Of a stretch of DNA of 64,000 bases, positions 33,366-45,699 are shown piece after piece. The DNA lies in NCBI GenBank assembly GCA_022494885.1, contig JAGVSM010003931.1:62001-126000 (forward strand), in the 5' to 3' direction. The notes below the pieces were generated by a model. That model did not search any database and was not told the DNA's origin. It saw only the letters and a list, made by a program, of their open reading frames with translations. Both the position numbers and the translations under genes were made by a program. Source of the DNA: Micrasema longulum. Lineage: Eukaryota; Arthropoda; Insecta; Trichoptera; Brachycentridae. How positions within the stretch are numbered: position 1 is the first letter of the stretch; each line of letters begins with the position of its first letter.

Positions 33366-33734
33366 TCTTTTTCCGCTTGACCGTTATTGAATTGTGGATT
33401 ACTTTTTAAAAAAAAATTTTATTTGTTTATTTTTCCATACATATTTTATTTAGATAGAAATATAATTACAAAAATACACTCTAAAAAAATACATCTTAAA
33501 ATTAAGCCATAACATAAATTGGAAAAAAATGCCCACAAAGACTTCAGCGTCTGAGCGTGGGCCATTCCTTTTTTAAATATTAAAAAGTTTATATCATATA
33601 AATATGGGTGACATGACCATGTAAAGAAAAGAAAAGAAAAGAAAAATAAAAGAAAAACCAAATTAACATCATACTGATATTACGAAAACATGATTTATTT
33701 ACAGTATGCATTTAATTTATTTTTTTTAAAGAAT

Positions 33735-34375
33735 GTGTCTATCTGTTCCTTACATGCTTAAGATACATGCTTACATGCTTATTCAAGACCTCAAACCTAC
33801 TTTAAACAGTACGACGGATTTAATGTTTTGTAGTTCCTTAGTTAGACGATTGGATGATCTTGGACCAACATGTAAGGAGTGCCTCTGTGCGAACTTAGTT
33901 CTGCATCCTAGAACTGACAGTACACTATCGGACCTATTACTAATACGATTTAAATTATTACTAAACAATTCCCTATTCAAGTAAACATATTTCAGGCACT
34001 GAAATACATATGATTTTCTAAAACTAAGGAGTCCACTCTCTACGTATAATTTATTACTAGGAAATAGTCTATGTTTTTTGTAAATTATTTTAATTATATT
34101 TTTCTGTATAATTTCTATTGAGCGACTATGCGCGTCCAAGACTCCTCCCCACCCTATTATACCATATGTTATTGATGATTGAATTAAAGCGTAATATACA
34201 ATTTTTAATTTTTCTTTGGTTAAGTCTTTGGAAAACATAAGATAAATATCTGAGTTTATCTGTTAGTTTAGCTAAATGTTTTTCCCACTTTGGCCTATAA
34301 TCTATGTATATACCTAAATATTTATAGCTTTCCCCTGAACTTATTTTGTAACACTTATAACGAAAGTATTTCACA
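33735..34375 (-). mobile_element. LINE reverse transcriptase C-terminal fragment
   Basis: Two overlapping minus-strand frames are separated by a frameshift. They read SYKYLGIYIDYRPKWEKHL, LRYLSYVFQRL, IVYYALIQSSITYGIIGWGG and FRKSYVFQCLKYVY, which is the thumb and C-terminal region of a Jockey/CR1-like RT. Confidence 0.8.
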
Positions 34376-34599
34376 AGTAAATTAATGCATACAATCAGTA
34401 TTTGCCCAGTAATTGAATAATTGGTCTGATTTTATTTTGTCTAGCCGCATGTATGCGGCATACAAAATCGTGCTCAAAAGATTGGTCGCACGGCAGCGAT
34501 GCAATTTTTTTGGTAACTTTCCAAAATTACGGGAAGATTGTTGTTTTTTTCGACACGAGTGGGTCAAAGAAAGCAATATAATACATATCATTATAGTTT

Positions 34600-34690
34600 T
34601 ATGCATGAACTGACTTGCCAGGAATCGAACCCGGGACGTATAGTCGAACGTGTCATGCACTACACTACCAGGCGGACTAATTAACTGAAT
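34600..34690 (-). mobile_element. tRNA-derived SINE head
   Basis: The minus strand reads GTCCGCCTGGTAGTGTAGTG (A box) and CGGGTTCGATTCCTGGC (B box), 50-60 bp apart. It resembles a tRNA but cannot fold into a standard cloverleaf as far as I can see. Confidence 0.6.
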
Positions 34691-34724
34691 GATCACTATA
34701 ATAGACTAGAAAATAGGATACTGA

Positions 34725-34830
34725 CTTGTCGAGGACGGCTGAGTGGATAAATAGGTCCCGTTGAGTAGAGGGAAGCATCTCCCAGGCAGGTTCGGGAAAA
34801 TGATGTCCGGTGCTGTGAAACAAAATGCAA
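34725..34830 (+). mobile_element. second SINE-like head
   Basis: GGACGGCTGAGTGGATAAAT resembles an A box, and CAGGCAGGTTCGGGAAAATG a decayed B box. It sits head to head with the previous SINE. Confidence 0.45.
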
Positions 34831-35150
34831 TTTTATAAAAAGCGTATTCATTTCGTTAAAATTAAAATATCGTACCTCAGCAATAATAGTGGCACAAGTT
34901 TAAAATGGTCGTTTTTGAGCTAAGTATGCAGAAATGTTTCTGAACAATATATTCATTATTTTCTACCCGCACAACGAGAAAGTGCTACGGGCAATTGGAT
35001 ATAAAAATTTTTTCTTACACGCGGTAAAAATTAGAGCATTATTATATACGGCGAAGTTTCTCGAAAATGAATAAAAAAATAAAAATACGTTTTGATAAAA
35101 ATGAATTGTCATAGGTTCTGGTCAACAGCTGTCCAATCAATTTGTCTTAA

Positions 35151-35372
35151 TTGTAGAACAACGATGGATGTGCGAAAAATGCGACATTGACTTTCTGTTC
35201 AATTTGATTTTGAAAAAGTTTTACATAAAGGTGCCTTTATATAAATGGCCAGGTATCAAATGATATACTTTTGTACTGATCAAGTTGTGACTTGTGACAT
35301 AAAGTGTAAAAAATAAATAAATCGCTCTCATGCAAAGTTAAAGAAAATCACATGCGTCGTTGTTCTACGATC
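35151..35372. mobile_element. palindromic MITE family E, copy 1
   Basis: TTGTAGAACAACGATGGATG on the left is inverted on the right as CACATGCGTCGTTGTTCTAC. A second copy at 50217-50796 is split by a hairpin retroposon. Confidence 0.75.
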
Positions 35373-35523
35373 TTGACGAATTGTGTTTGATAGATTTCCG
35401 GTTTCTGAGAAGACATGTTTAGGGTGGCTCTCTTTTTAAATGTCAGCTCAACTCACCGACCACTCGTGACATCACAGGCGGTGTGATTTCGAAATTACAA
35501 AAGTTAAAAAAAAAAACGTAGCG

Positions 35524-35945
35524 ATGATAATACGATATCTAACTGCAACTAGAGAACTTTTTAAACAAACTAAGCAATTAAATATAACTGAACTCTTTCA
35601 ACTAGAATCATTTAAATTTATCCATAAATTAGCCACTAATGTAATTGTAGACGAAGAACTAAAACTAGTAAAAAATTGTAGTCAACATGGACATAATACG
35701 AGAATATCAGACAAATACCATATACAAATTTCTAAAACAAGACAAGGACAATCAAGACTAATGAACCAGGGACTGAAATTATACAATAAATTACCAGACA
35801 AAACTAAACAAAAGACTCAGACAAACTTTTCAAAAGATGTAAAAAATATTATTTTGAACAACAGAGTATGAATTAAAAATGTTTATATTACTTTTTGTAA
35901 AATGAATGTAACTATCCGTAAGGGTTTATAAATAAATTTTCAAAT
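35524..35945 (+). mobile_element. LINE ORF2 C-terminal fragment
   Basis: The frame to 35871 contains ITELFQLESFKFIHKLAT, HGHNTRISDKYHI and GLKLYNKLPDKTK, the end of a CR1/Jockey-like ORF2. It is followed by a short 3'UTR with AAATAAATTTTCAAATT. Confidence 0.75.
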
Positions 35946-36094
35946 TAAAAAAATACACAGAAATATTTATTTTGGCTTAGTTTGATAGTCTAATAACAAA
36001 AAAAAATATTTAAAAATCCAACGAAGTTTATCATTATGTGGCATTTAGGTAGATAAGTAAAAATCTCTATATGCGGATTGCGCAGGGGGGGCAT

Positions 36095-37010
36095 TTTAAG
36101 ATGTTCACTGATTTATAAGGTATTTATTCAGATAGTTGTAAAAAAAAACAATTATTAATTCCTTAAATATATACTCTCTCAGATGTCGCTCAAGCTACCT
36201 ACATATATAAATATATTACACTTTATACAGTACATATTATAAGGGCAGGTGTATTTCATAAAGGCAGTTCCTTCCTAACTTCCCAATTTTAATAAAAACC
36301 ATGGCCATCCTACGAAACGATGCTATAGACCCAGCATCTCTTATCTCTTTCAGCAACACATTAAGTATCGATTTTTAAAATATGAATAAAACATATAATA
36401 CATAAACAAGATATTATACTCCCAGGAGTTATAAAAAAACTCACTTGGGACAATACAAAAAAAAAAATGTCACAATACGTAATATGACTTAATACAATTC
36501 AAAATAGAAAGAAAACAAAATATTAGAAACACAAAACACAGTATCATTCACTATTTAAATAAATTATATTAATAACGATCAGTATCAAAATGATTCAAGT
36601 ATTATTGTTTTAATTGCGACACTTTTAGATTTGCTATTCGATTTTTCGTTTTTTGTTCATCGGGCAGTTTATTAAATTGGGAATGGCCAATATTTTCCAG
36701 ATACTTTTTGCCGAACTTCGTTGAGCGATAAATTTTAACAATTAAGAGATAATTCGATTATATCTTTATTAACTTTTATGTTAGATAGGTTAAATAGGTG
36801 GTATCTATTATTGTATATTTTGTATGTATTTGATACACTCTGAACAATGTTTGATTTACTGAAAATAAACGTAGAATAATTCTAGAATATTTCAGCTACG
36901 GCAATTTCATCACTGGCGTGTTCATTTTCATAAATCATAACTTTTGGAATACAGTTGGTAGCACGCTGTGTTTTAGTTATTGACCAGGGCCTCGATTATG
37001 ATGGGAAAAT
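36095..37010. other. AT-rich sequence with LINE-tail-like patches
   Basis: TTATAAGGGCAGGTGTATTT with CAGTTCCTTCCTAAC near 36237-36280 matches the style of 56015-56055 (probable reverse LINE tail). No gene recognised. Confidence 0.4.
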
Positions 37011-37014
37011 AAAG

Positions 37015-37345
37015 ACGTCATACCTCCCCTCCACCTTGACGGGATAGTTGAAGATAAATTCTCTCTAGCGATTACAAAGATCCACTACCGACCCCCCACC
37101 GTCAAGTTTTGGGTAGGTACATCGATATGAAACAAGGGGAAGCGTACGTCACGGTACACATATCTACGCACTGAAATGACATAGCTTCAGTATGACGTCA
37201 TAGTTAAAGATAAAAGTCTCTCGACCGACTACTAAGATGCACTACCGATCCTCCCACCACCAAGTTTTGATGTAAGTACATCGGTTTATACCAACGGGTC
37301 TAGAACCCCTCGATACGTTTATCTACGCATTTAAAGTATCAAAAA
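37015..37345. repeat. imperfect tandem duplication, unit about 165 bp
   Basis: Unit 1 has GACGTCATACC, GAAGATAAATTCTCTC, GATCCACTACCGACCC, CACCGTCAAGTTTTGGG and ATCTACGCA. Unit 2 repeats the same order (GACGTCATAGT, AAAGATAAAAGTCTCTC, GATGCACTACCGATCC, CACCACCAAGTTTTGAT, ATCTACGCA). Confidence 0.75.
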
Positions 37346-38454
37346 TTTTGTTCCATCGAATTAATTTTCCTTTAATTACGATTTGTTAAAATTTTTAACC
37401 GTTTTGAGGTTGGCCCTTTTTTTCTTTAAATACCATTAAAATATGAGAGAAATAAGTAAATTTTGAAGTGGAATTAAATTCCGACATAACTGTCAGTTTA
37501 ATAAAACGAACGCCTAGACGCAGAAAATAATGTCGCTAGGTTCTGTCCTATAACCATATAGAGTATTTAGGCGTTAGAAAGTTACCACTGTGAATAATAA
37601 ATTTAGTTGTTATATTTTTTCCATCTGTTTTACTATCATTCTGAGAGAACGTATCGAGAGTCGGCCTTGTAATCGCTCAGTATTACCTCAGTAGATAAAT
37701 GCAGACGATCGTTTAAAGTCGGTTAAAGTCATATAAAAATCATATTCAGCAAGCCTTTTATGCTTGAATTGGGATTTATTGGAATTTATAACCGCTTTGA
37801 AGAGGGCACTTTCTATCACAGAAGCCCATTTAAAATATAAATGAGAACTATTTTAAATGTTAATGAAGCAAGGGACGCAGACTAATTGTTTGCCGTCATT
37901 CATTGGTTTGTTTCGATCATATGATGTCGATATGGCAAGTAAGTAGAACGTACCGAGGTAAGATATATAGTACAGAAGTTAAGTATACCGTCTCGATATG
38001 TACTGATGAAGATAGCGTTCATAATTGAGGCCCAGAATACCTTTATATTGTCCACCAAACCTTCTTCAACAAATTTTATATATGTTTTAAAGCATTTTTT
38101 TTTTTTTTTACTATTTTTTTAAATTCATTTATTAGTTTATACATACATTGTTACAAAAATGGCACAAAAAACACTCTGGCAAATTCTGCTTGTACTAGGA
38201 GTAGGCTCAGTATATGAAGGGTCGGCAAGCCAGAAATATTAGTATGCCAATGTTGCAATCGGTTCCTATATGGGCAAATGCCTGTTCTAAGAAACCGATT
38301 TGTTGCGGCAAATATGGTTTTCGAATATGTTTCCTATAAATAAAAACAATACTGAAGAAATAGAAAAACAGTTACAGCCCAAAAGAGAAGAAAAGAAAAA
38401 AAAATATTACAGTTTACAATAAATGTAAAAATACAATTAAATATATAAATATAA

Positions 38455-38550
38455 AGCATACATACTACATACATACATATACAGATACATACATATATAC
38501 ACACATATACATACATATACATATATATACACACATACATACACAATATA
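38455..38550. repeat. ATAC/ACATAT simple sequence
   Basis: An ACATACATATAC-type microsatellite, about 95 bp. Confidence 0.85.
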
Positions 38551-40660
38551 TTTGCACATGCGAAAATACAATAAATTTATATATGATTCAATGGGATAGC
38601 ATAATATTTAGATTACTATCCTCAATATTCATCAGCATTCCTTTTGCAAAGCTTTGTATCATCTTTGTATTCATGAAAATACACAAAGAAAAACGTATTA
38701 TGTCATATATTACATATATAATGTGTACGTTGATCGTCTTTTTATACTAAATGTTAAATTGGTTTTTTTATTAATGCGATGTGATAGTGTTGTGACTTAG
38801 CAATATTATTTAATATGATATTATAAATAAATACTGTAAAAAGCGGAAAATCATTCGACGTTTATTATTATAGAGATACTTAATACCTGCGTAAAAAAGG
38901 AATGAAGGCCATGATAATAATTTGGAATATAACAATAATTTGAGGTACTACAAATGGAAGCACAGGTAGGTAAGTTATGTAAACTTAGTAATATTGTATT
39001 TAGCTTACGTAATTATTATTAGTTGATTTGCATTATTTATTGACAATTCAAAGCAAAGGCAAAGGCGGGGCATAACATAACATTTTTCCATTTTTTTAGA
39101 ACATATATTTTTCTTTTTTTATAGTTAACGGATTGAAGATTTTAAGTGATAAAAAAATGCTCAGGCCAAAGCTCACGATATTTCAAAAAACCGCACGTGT
39201 ATCAGTCCCGTAGTTATTTGGGCCATTAAGGAATGTAGTAATGTATATATTTTATTTATATTCGTTATCCAAAAAGGCAAATTGTTCATTATAACGCTAC
39301 GAAATGGCAATATTTATTTATTTATTTATATATCAACGGTTCAAAGAACCTTTTACAAAAAAACAATAATTTACAGAAATAATCACAGCAGTGCACAATA
39401 ATCATGTGGTACATAGTATGAAATAATAGAATAATTAACACAAAAATTTAGTGAACACATAATACAAAAAAACACAAAACAGTAAAAAAGAAAGATAACA
39501 TTTCTAAATAAAAGATAACATTATTGTTATCTTTTATGGTTATCCATGAGAAAATTTTATGTTCTAAATATATATAAATATACAGTAAAGTTGAGAATAA
39601 CTAGATAATAAAAACGACTAGTGTGACGACTAATAATAATATTTCTGAAAACGTGTGACAGCTTTCCGTAAGGAGCCAAAATTGACCCCATTCATCTAGG
39701 CAGTTCCGCAGTTTGATAGTCGAACTTGGTTATTACGTTTTAAGCGTTAAGCTAGGGTTTCCTAGGACAGCGGTGCCCGTATTTTAACGGCCGTAGTGAA
39801 CGGTGATGCGGAGTACAGCCGTCGTAACGGTGACTAGAGAGTGGTTTCCTAGGGAAACGGTGTTAAATGGTGTTGATAAACATAAACATAATCTATAAAC
39901 TACATAAGCAGCTGTAAAGTGTAACAATGTGCCGAACCGGCACTTACTAAGTTCACAAAGCTTTGATTTTTAAAAAAACCATGTGTGTTCATTTTTCTAT
40001 ATTGTCGGGGAAAAATACAATTAGGTACTTAGACACTTACATAGCTATCGTAAACATAATCCGATCCCAACGCCCGGCGGTATTAATTCTTTACGTTAGC
40101 CGATCGTTTGGATTTTATCACTTAGGTTTTTATTTCGAGAAATATGTTTTTAACAATTGAAGTTTTTTTGTAATTTTTGTCAATTTTTATTCGGTATTTC
40201 CGAGAAGTAGCTCGTTATAACAGTGAATAATTGTATGGAGAAAACCATGAACTAAAATGTCAACTAATGTTTCCTCGTTACATCCAAGATCTCGCTATTT
40301 CCGTGATCGTTACAACCGAGTTCGACTGTAGTTTCCCAATTCGTAAGAATAATTTATAATAAAGGGATTAAAAGATTTAATGGCATGTTTTTGTCAGGAG
40401 ACTGTCGACGTGGAAAAGAGAGCCATCTCCCTTGAGCTTTTGTTTTATAAAGTTTTGACAGCACCCTCTGTTGGCTAGTTTTGCATTTCGTGGAATGTTC
40501 AGACACAAGAGCATTTAAAACTATAAAAAATCATAACCAATCAATCAGGACCTAAATAAACTATTTTTCCTTTATAGTTTTGCATCACATAGTAATAAAA
40601 TTACCTCCAAAGCATTGAGCATGTTAGGTTTCATAATTTCGATGGGTAAACACATTTATA
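38551..40660. other. AT-rich sequence with LINE-tail-like and simple patches
   Basis: A TATTTATTTATTTATATATC run at 39311-39330 looks like a reverse LINE tail. Short AACGGTG words recur at 39790-39880. No gene recognised. Confidence 0.4.
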
Positions 40661-40664
40661 ATCC

Positions 40665-41430
40665 AAAAGGCCTAATTTTATTATGTAATTTAAATTGTAT
40701 GTCTCTATTTTACGCTGATGACATTAAAATGTATAATAAATCTGATAGAATAGATGACTGTGATAAATTACCGACCTAATTGAGTTTGTGCTTTAAAAAT
40801 GATGTAATAAAACATCAAAAAGTGCTACTCTATCAGTTTTACTCGTAAAATTAACGCAATAATTTTTTACTACACTCTCTGTGACAAACCATTAAGTAGG
40901 GTTAACATTATCAAGGATCTCGGGGTTTATTTTGACACAAAACTAAATTTTAAATATCGTATAGATTGCATAACTCGTAAGTCACTTAAACTACTGAGTT
41001 CCCTTAAAAGAGTTATCAAACCCTTTGAAAAACTGGAAACTGTTCTATGTCTATACTAGAGTTTGATTCGCAGTTATCTTGAATAAGCCTCATGGGTATG
41101 GTAAAGTGGCCACTTAAACCAGCCAATGACAGGTCATAAGCCCTGTAAATGCCTAGACTTCCATATTCCATTCTCAAAAATGGTGTCCCTCCCTGTTGCA
41201 ACAAATTTAGATCGATAGAATCTATTAAAAAATGTACCTTTTACAAAAGTCCAAAATTTCTAACCCACCCACGCCCACGTTCAAAATCAAATTACGGGCA
41301 ACTTCTAACTCATTTTCATTTTAATTCCCCGACAAAACGCCGCGTTGTTTTCAATATAAAATTTATCTTTAAAATATTAAAGTATAAAGTCTATAGACTA
41401 ACCTCTTTAATAAAACACAAATAAATGCTG
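40665..41430 (+). mobile_element. LINE reverse transcriptase fragment, interrupted at 41101
   Basis: The plus strand reads FYADDIKMYN (catalytic Tyr-Ala-Asp-Asp), then VNIIKDLGVYFDTKLNF, KLLSSLKRVIKPF and SLIRSYLE. A family A fragment interrupts it at 41101-41212. A related frame resumes with IESIKKCTFYK. Multiple stops and frameshifts. Confidence 0.7.
41101..41212. repeat. hairpin repeat family A, single-arm fragment A6
   Basis: AAAGTGGCCACTTAAACCAG, CAGGTCATAAGCCCTGTAAA and TGTTGCAACAAATTTAGATC match the older A1-type subfamily. Inserted in a LINE RT. Confidence 0.7.
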
Positions 41431-41589
41431 GATTAAGAAAACTCAGATTGGGACATATTTAAACTGCCTTTGTTTTCAAGTAATGTGAAGTAAAAATGCT
41501 GTTTTTCGTAGGACTTTTTCAGTGTACAATACCAAATTTAAAGATAAGACCAAACAAATATCACTCTGTCAAAATTTACACTTAAATTT

Positions 41590-42272
41590 GTAACTTGATA
41601 GACACTATAATAATAAATATGTACATATCTGTCAAAAAATTAAAGTATTGTGCTAACTTTATCTGTTAAAATGTGTATTTCCCGCTGTTGTTTTTCGCCA
41701 TGTGTTCTTTTCCCACCTTTTAAATAATAAAAGCTTAATCCCAATTTCGGTCCAAAAACTCCCAAAAATGAACTGTCTAGCGAACTAGTTGTAAATATTT
41801 ATGTTTTCTGCCGCCTGTAAAAATACTTATTTAATCTTATCTCTAAAATATATTAAGAATAGTATAAAAGCTGTAAACGTTGTAAACAATTCGCCAGTCT
41901 TGAAGATGCCTATTTAGGCGAAAGCGTTCGTTAGTCAAAATAATAAAAAGTAAAGCTAAACCAAGAAGTATCACTGATAAGTTTATTTATAATTTTATCA
42001 TAATTATTAACTATGGAGTTTTATCAAGAAATATCAACAAAAAACATCAATAATGTTCATCTCCCTTCCCATTCTTATCCTCTCTTCATGCATCCCTGTC
42101 AGAATTCCACCCATTTACTACAACTACTATACAAATATCAACCTGTATCATTTAAAATTGCCAGAATTAAAATGCATTATGTAACTTGATAGACACTAAA
42201 ATAATAAATATGTACATCTTCCTTCCCGTCCTTATCCTCTCTTCATGCATCCCTGTCCAAATTCCGCCACAA
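41590..42272. repeat. direct duplications in a repeat cluster
   Basis: TAACTTGATAGACACTA with ATAATAAATATGTACAT occurs at 41600-41632 and 42182-42217. CTTATCCTCTCTTCATGCAT occurs at 42074 and 42230. This suggests two overlapping copies of one repeat. Confidence 0.6.
41898..41930 (+). ncRNA. hammerhead-like core
   Basis: TTGAAGA, helix GCCT/AGGC with an ATTT loop, then GAAAGCG. Same layout as the Penelope-linked core at 3.85 kb. Confidence 0.45.
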
Positions 42273-42274
42273 CT

Positions 42275-43005
42275 TTTCATTAAAAAAACTATGCATATGT
42301 CTTCCTACGTTATAGAAAAAATAAAATATGTACACAATAAGTATTTATTATATTTTCTTGGCTACCTTTGTACAATTTGTGGAAACCTGTTATTGGTTCT
42401 GAGTTTTTACAATATATCCGTTGTTTACTATAAATATTTATGTAAAACTGATGGTTTCCCAAATAAAATAAAAAATATTAAAACTCTATCCAGTACCTAC
42501 CTTCACAATACATATCAGTTGAACGTCAAAGAACTATCAGGAACATGACCTAAAGAGCTTATTTACAAAAATGTATTCATAAATACATAGATAGTTAGTA
42601 AAAGACCTTGACAATTGTTTATAAGACAGCAAAAAAATATTTTGCGATTTAAAAATGCGTTTTTCATCATAAGAAATTGATATTTTGCATATTATATAAA
42701 ATTTACATATTCGCTGCTGGGAAAAAAACCACCGTGACTTATAATGTTTTGCATATTAAGAATTTTCTTTTTATGCTATATAAAATGTACAGATTTGCTT
42801 TGCTGGAAAAACAATTAGCGTGACTAATGCTCGTATAACATGTGTCAAAAAATGATATTAGATATTGCGCAAGATCTTGTGCAGTTTCTTGTACAATAAT
42901 TCAGTGAAAAGATAGCGAAGTATGATGTCACTTTTTAAGGCGTATTGAGTTACATGATTCTTAATTCTATGGTTATATGTATCACCAGATTCGTTTCGAT
43001 GAGAT
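42275..43005. other. AT-rich sequence, no gene recognised
   Basis: A lone TIR-type end GATTCTTAATTCTATGG at 42956-42972 corresponds to the 26.4-kb DNA element. The open frame 42186-42548 shows no recognised domain. Confidence 0.4.
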
Positions 43006-43009
43006 CTAC

Positions 43010-43515
43010 AATTTAGCAAAATATGATATATCTTTGTTTAATAGGGTTAGAGAATATTAACCGTGTCACTTTATAATATGTCTTTTTTTATAATTCCAAA
43101 GATGGTAAATTGAGACATGTCACTTAACAGCAAACATGACATGACAACAGACGTGACATACCATATTTATTAAATGGTCATCTTGTTTTGCCGTAATTGT
43201 TTTAGATGGCAAAATATGATATGTCAAACTTACATTGTTTTGCCAACCATAACAATATTCCTAAGGATGATATGCTATGTCTGTTGAAAGATGGTTAAAT
43301 ATGGTATGTTGAAGATATCTATCTCTAAATATGATATGTCAGGGAAGTGTGGATTAAAAAAAAAATTTTTTTCAACAAAAACAAAAATCCTGGAAAAAAA
43401 AAATGTTCAATCTATGACACTAAAATTAGGCTTGAATATTTTCCAGAGCCCATCACACTATCATATTGCTTTCCTTCAAAATGTATAAACAGTGACATAT
43501 CATATTTAGCCATCT
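43010..43515. repeat. cluster of AAATATGATATGTCA-like motifs
   Basis: Close variants appear at 43017, 43157 (inverted), 43210, 43301, 43327 and 43494 (inverted), often beside GATGG(C/T). The spacing is irregular. Confidence 0.55.
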
Positions 43516-43539
43516 TTCTACTAAATTATTGTGCCAAAT

Positions 43540-43680
43540 TTTGGGATTGAAAATTACGCGTAAGCAAGCACAGTACGCACTCGTAGATGTTTTCAGCGCC
43601 ATGACAGATGACGGCCAGTTCCACATTGACCAAATGAGCTATCTTATGACGACGCGAATACTCATAGCTAATAATTTACT
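43540..43680 (+). pseudogene. possible exon remnant, EF-hand-like residues
   Basis: An open, GC-richer stretch reads KITRKQAQYALVDVFSAM, then TDDGQFHIDQMSYLMTT. It has an EF-hand-like helix-loop-helix feel but lacks the canonical Asp pattern. There are no convincing splice sites, and a SINE tail abuts it on the right. Could be a truncated exon or pseudogene. Confidence 0.3.
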
Positions 43681-43699
43681 ATTCTTCAATCAACAATCG

Positions 43700-43790
43700 A
43701 AATCATCATCATCATTTTTCCCTTTCCGCACATAATGGTGCATAGGGCACTGCATTAGTACGCAAAGTACAAAAAATCCCACATTGGCCT
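43700..43790 (-). mobile_element. SINE 3' fragment
   Basis: TCATCATCATCATTTTTCCC and GGTGCATAGGGCACTG match the reverse of the 58.7-kb SINE tail. Confidence 0.6.
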
Positions 43791-44149
43791 GGGTATACTA
43801 AATCTAGAATTGGTTCTTAGAATTAGTATAATTAACGATAATAAATTATGAAATCTACAGAGTAGATGCATTTGTAAATAAATAAAAAAAACATGAAAAA
43901 TATAAATGTTTGAAAGTTACATTCTGTTTTTTGATTTTATGAGTAAATGAAAAATACGAAATAGAAAAAAAACAGATATGGAGCAAAATTTATTAAATCA
44001 AAGTTAGATAATTTAATTAAGAATAAATAAAAAAGCAAATAGAAATTTTACCTCGAAAAGAGAACATTGACATTTATATTTAACTCAATAAGAAATCCAG
44101 CCAGTCTACAAACTTTTGTAAATACTCAAAACATTATTGACGGACAATA

Positions 44150-44315
44150 TTCATTGGGTCAAATCATGCACAAAATATCGCATGATTTTCTGACACATGT
44201 AATACGAACTTTAGTAAAAACAACGCAAATGCACATACGTCGGATCAAATCACGCACATGTTGTACCATTTTCTGACACATGTAATACGAACTTTAGTGA
44301 GAAATTGCAAATACA
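44150..44315. repeat. tandem duplication, unit about 84 bp
   Basis: TTTTCTGACACATGTAATAC followed by GAACTTTAGT occurs at 44186 and 44270, with ATCAAATCA(T/C)GCACA before each. Confidence 0.75.
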
Positions 44316-44499
44316 TTATACCGTACGTAACACACATAATACGCTTACCAAACAGAAGTGCCTGACTTTTTTTTGGGCAAGTTCAACCAGTATTGTTCTT
44401 ACTTTTTTTCTTTATGTATGTTTTGATGTTATGTAAAGGTTTTATGAAAAAAAACCATAAATGTATGTATTATAGTAGGTGGCAATTAGTAGGTATTCA

Positions 44500-45065
44500 A
44501 CAATATTTTGAGTTTGTCCAAATTTTTGTAGACAAGGACTGGATTCAACTCCCTAGGGAGCTGTTTATATTAACATTAATATTAAACCAGCCATTGACAG
44601 GTCATAAGCCCTGTAGATGCCTAGACTTCTAAATAACCTTCTCTTAAATGGTCTTCATCTCTGTTGTAATATGTTAATATAAACGGCTCCCCAGGGAGTT
44701 GAATCCAGTCCTTGTCTACAAAAATTTGGAAAAACTCAAAATATTGTTGATAAATCCACGTGGTCCATGAAGAAGTAAAGAAATTGAAAAATAACATTTT
44801 CAGGCGTTGCCTAGTATGTAGGTGAAATAATTCAATTAGATGAGTCTCACCCGCATAAATAAAGGTTTCAGCTCTTTAGCTTCACAAACATCAACGGAAG
44901 AAAGAATTGAAGGAATATAGATGTTCAAATATAGGCAAAATGATGAATGTTACACAGTGTGTAAAGTGGCCACTTAAACCAGCCATTGACAGGTCATAAG
45001 CCCTGTAGATGCCTAGACTTCTAAATAACCTTCTCTTAAATGTTCTTCATCTCTGTTGTAATATG
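44500..45065. mobile_element. hairpin retroposon family A, copy A7
   Basis: It starts ACAATATTTTGAGTTTGTCC and ends TCTCTGTTGTAATATG. TTAGTAGGTATTCA flanks it on both sides (44486-44499 and 45066-45079). The first arm is shortened; an inverted head lies at 44680-44755. Confidence 0.8.
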
Positions 45066-45164
45066 TTAGTAGGTATTCACTTAGAATCAATATTCAATAT
45101 TCAAGATGGCTTTTTTTAATTTTTTTTTTATATCAGGTTTATGTTCCTCAGCATTTTTATAAAA

Positions 45165-45265
45165 AGCATGGTCATCATTAAGTCCTAAAATACATCCGGT
45201 GGTGTATGGGGCACTGATCATCTGTTGCAGGAGGTAAGGTGGTCAGTCTCACACTCCATTACAAA
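45165..45265 (-). mobile_element. SINE 3' fragment
   Basis: GTATGGGGCACTGATCATCT and GGAGGTAAGGTGGTCAGTCT match the reverse of the SINE body. Confidence 0.45.
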
Positions 45266-45699
45266 ATTGAATTTACAATGTATTCCTCACTGGGAAAACC
45301 CGTGGCAAGGAAGAAATTTTACGATTTTATTTTAGTGTGATACATATATATTTTATAGAACGAATTGTTTTAGATTTTGAATATAAATATACAGAAAATG
45401 ATTTAATTCAAATACAAACACATTGTTACAAGTATCAACTATGAGTACGTAGGTAGCTTTGCTTGGATTATTGGAATTATAAAGTGACTATTGTTTCCGG
45501 GTTGATTCCATTTCTGTACATTAACATAATTTTTTTTTTCTGTTTTAATTTTGAATATGTTGATATGTCGCAAACATTTTTTGGCAGACTGTAGAAGGAT
45601 ATAGGTGGGAGCATTCAATGGCTTCCCGGGTTCCTATGTTTTTCGCTTTGGTATTGGTCTTGTGATTGAACCAATAACATAATTAAACCCTATTGAAGA

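Larger units (their letters stand above)
34880..36090. repeat. interspersed repeat family B, copy 3, with two nested insertions
   Basis: GTGCTACGGGCAATTGGATA, GATTTCCGGTTTCTGAGAAG and GATGATAATACGATA are family B blocks. A palindromic element (35151-35372) and a LINE tail (about 35540-35945) are inserted. Family B sequence resumes with TGGCTTAGTTTGATAGTC near 35971. Confidence 0.7.

Noticed and set aside
38334..38546. 70-residue MCMYVCIYMYMYVY-type frame
   Set aside because: Translation of an ACATAT microsatellite.
41016..41204. minus-strand frame GGTPFLRMEYG as a protein
   Set aside because: Lies in a family A repeat fragment inserted in a LINE.
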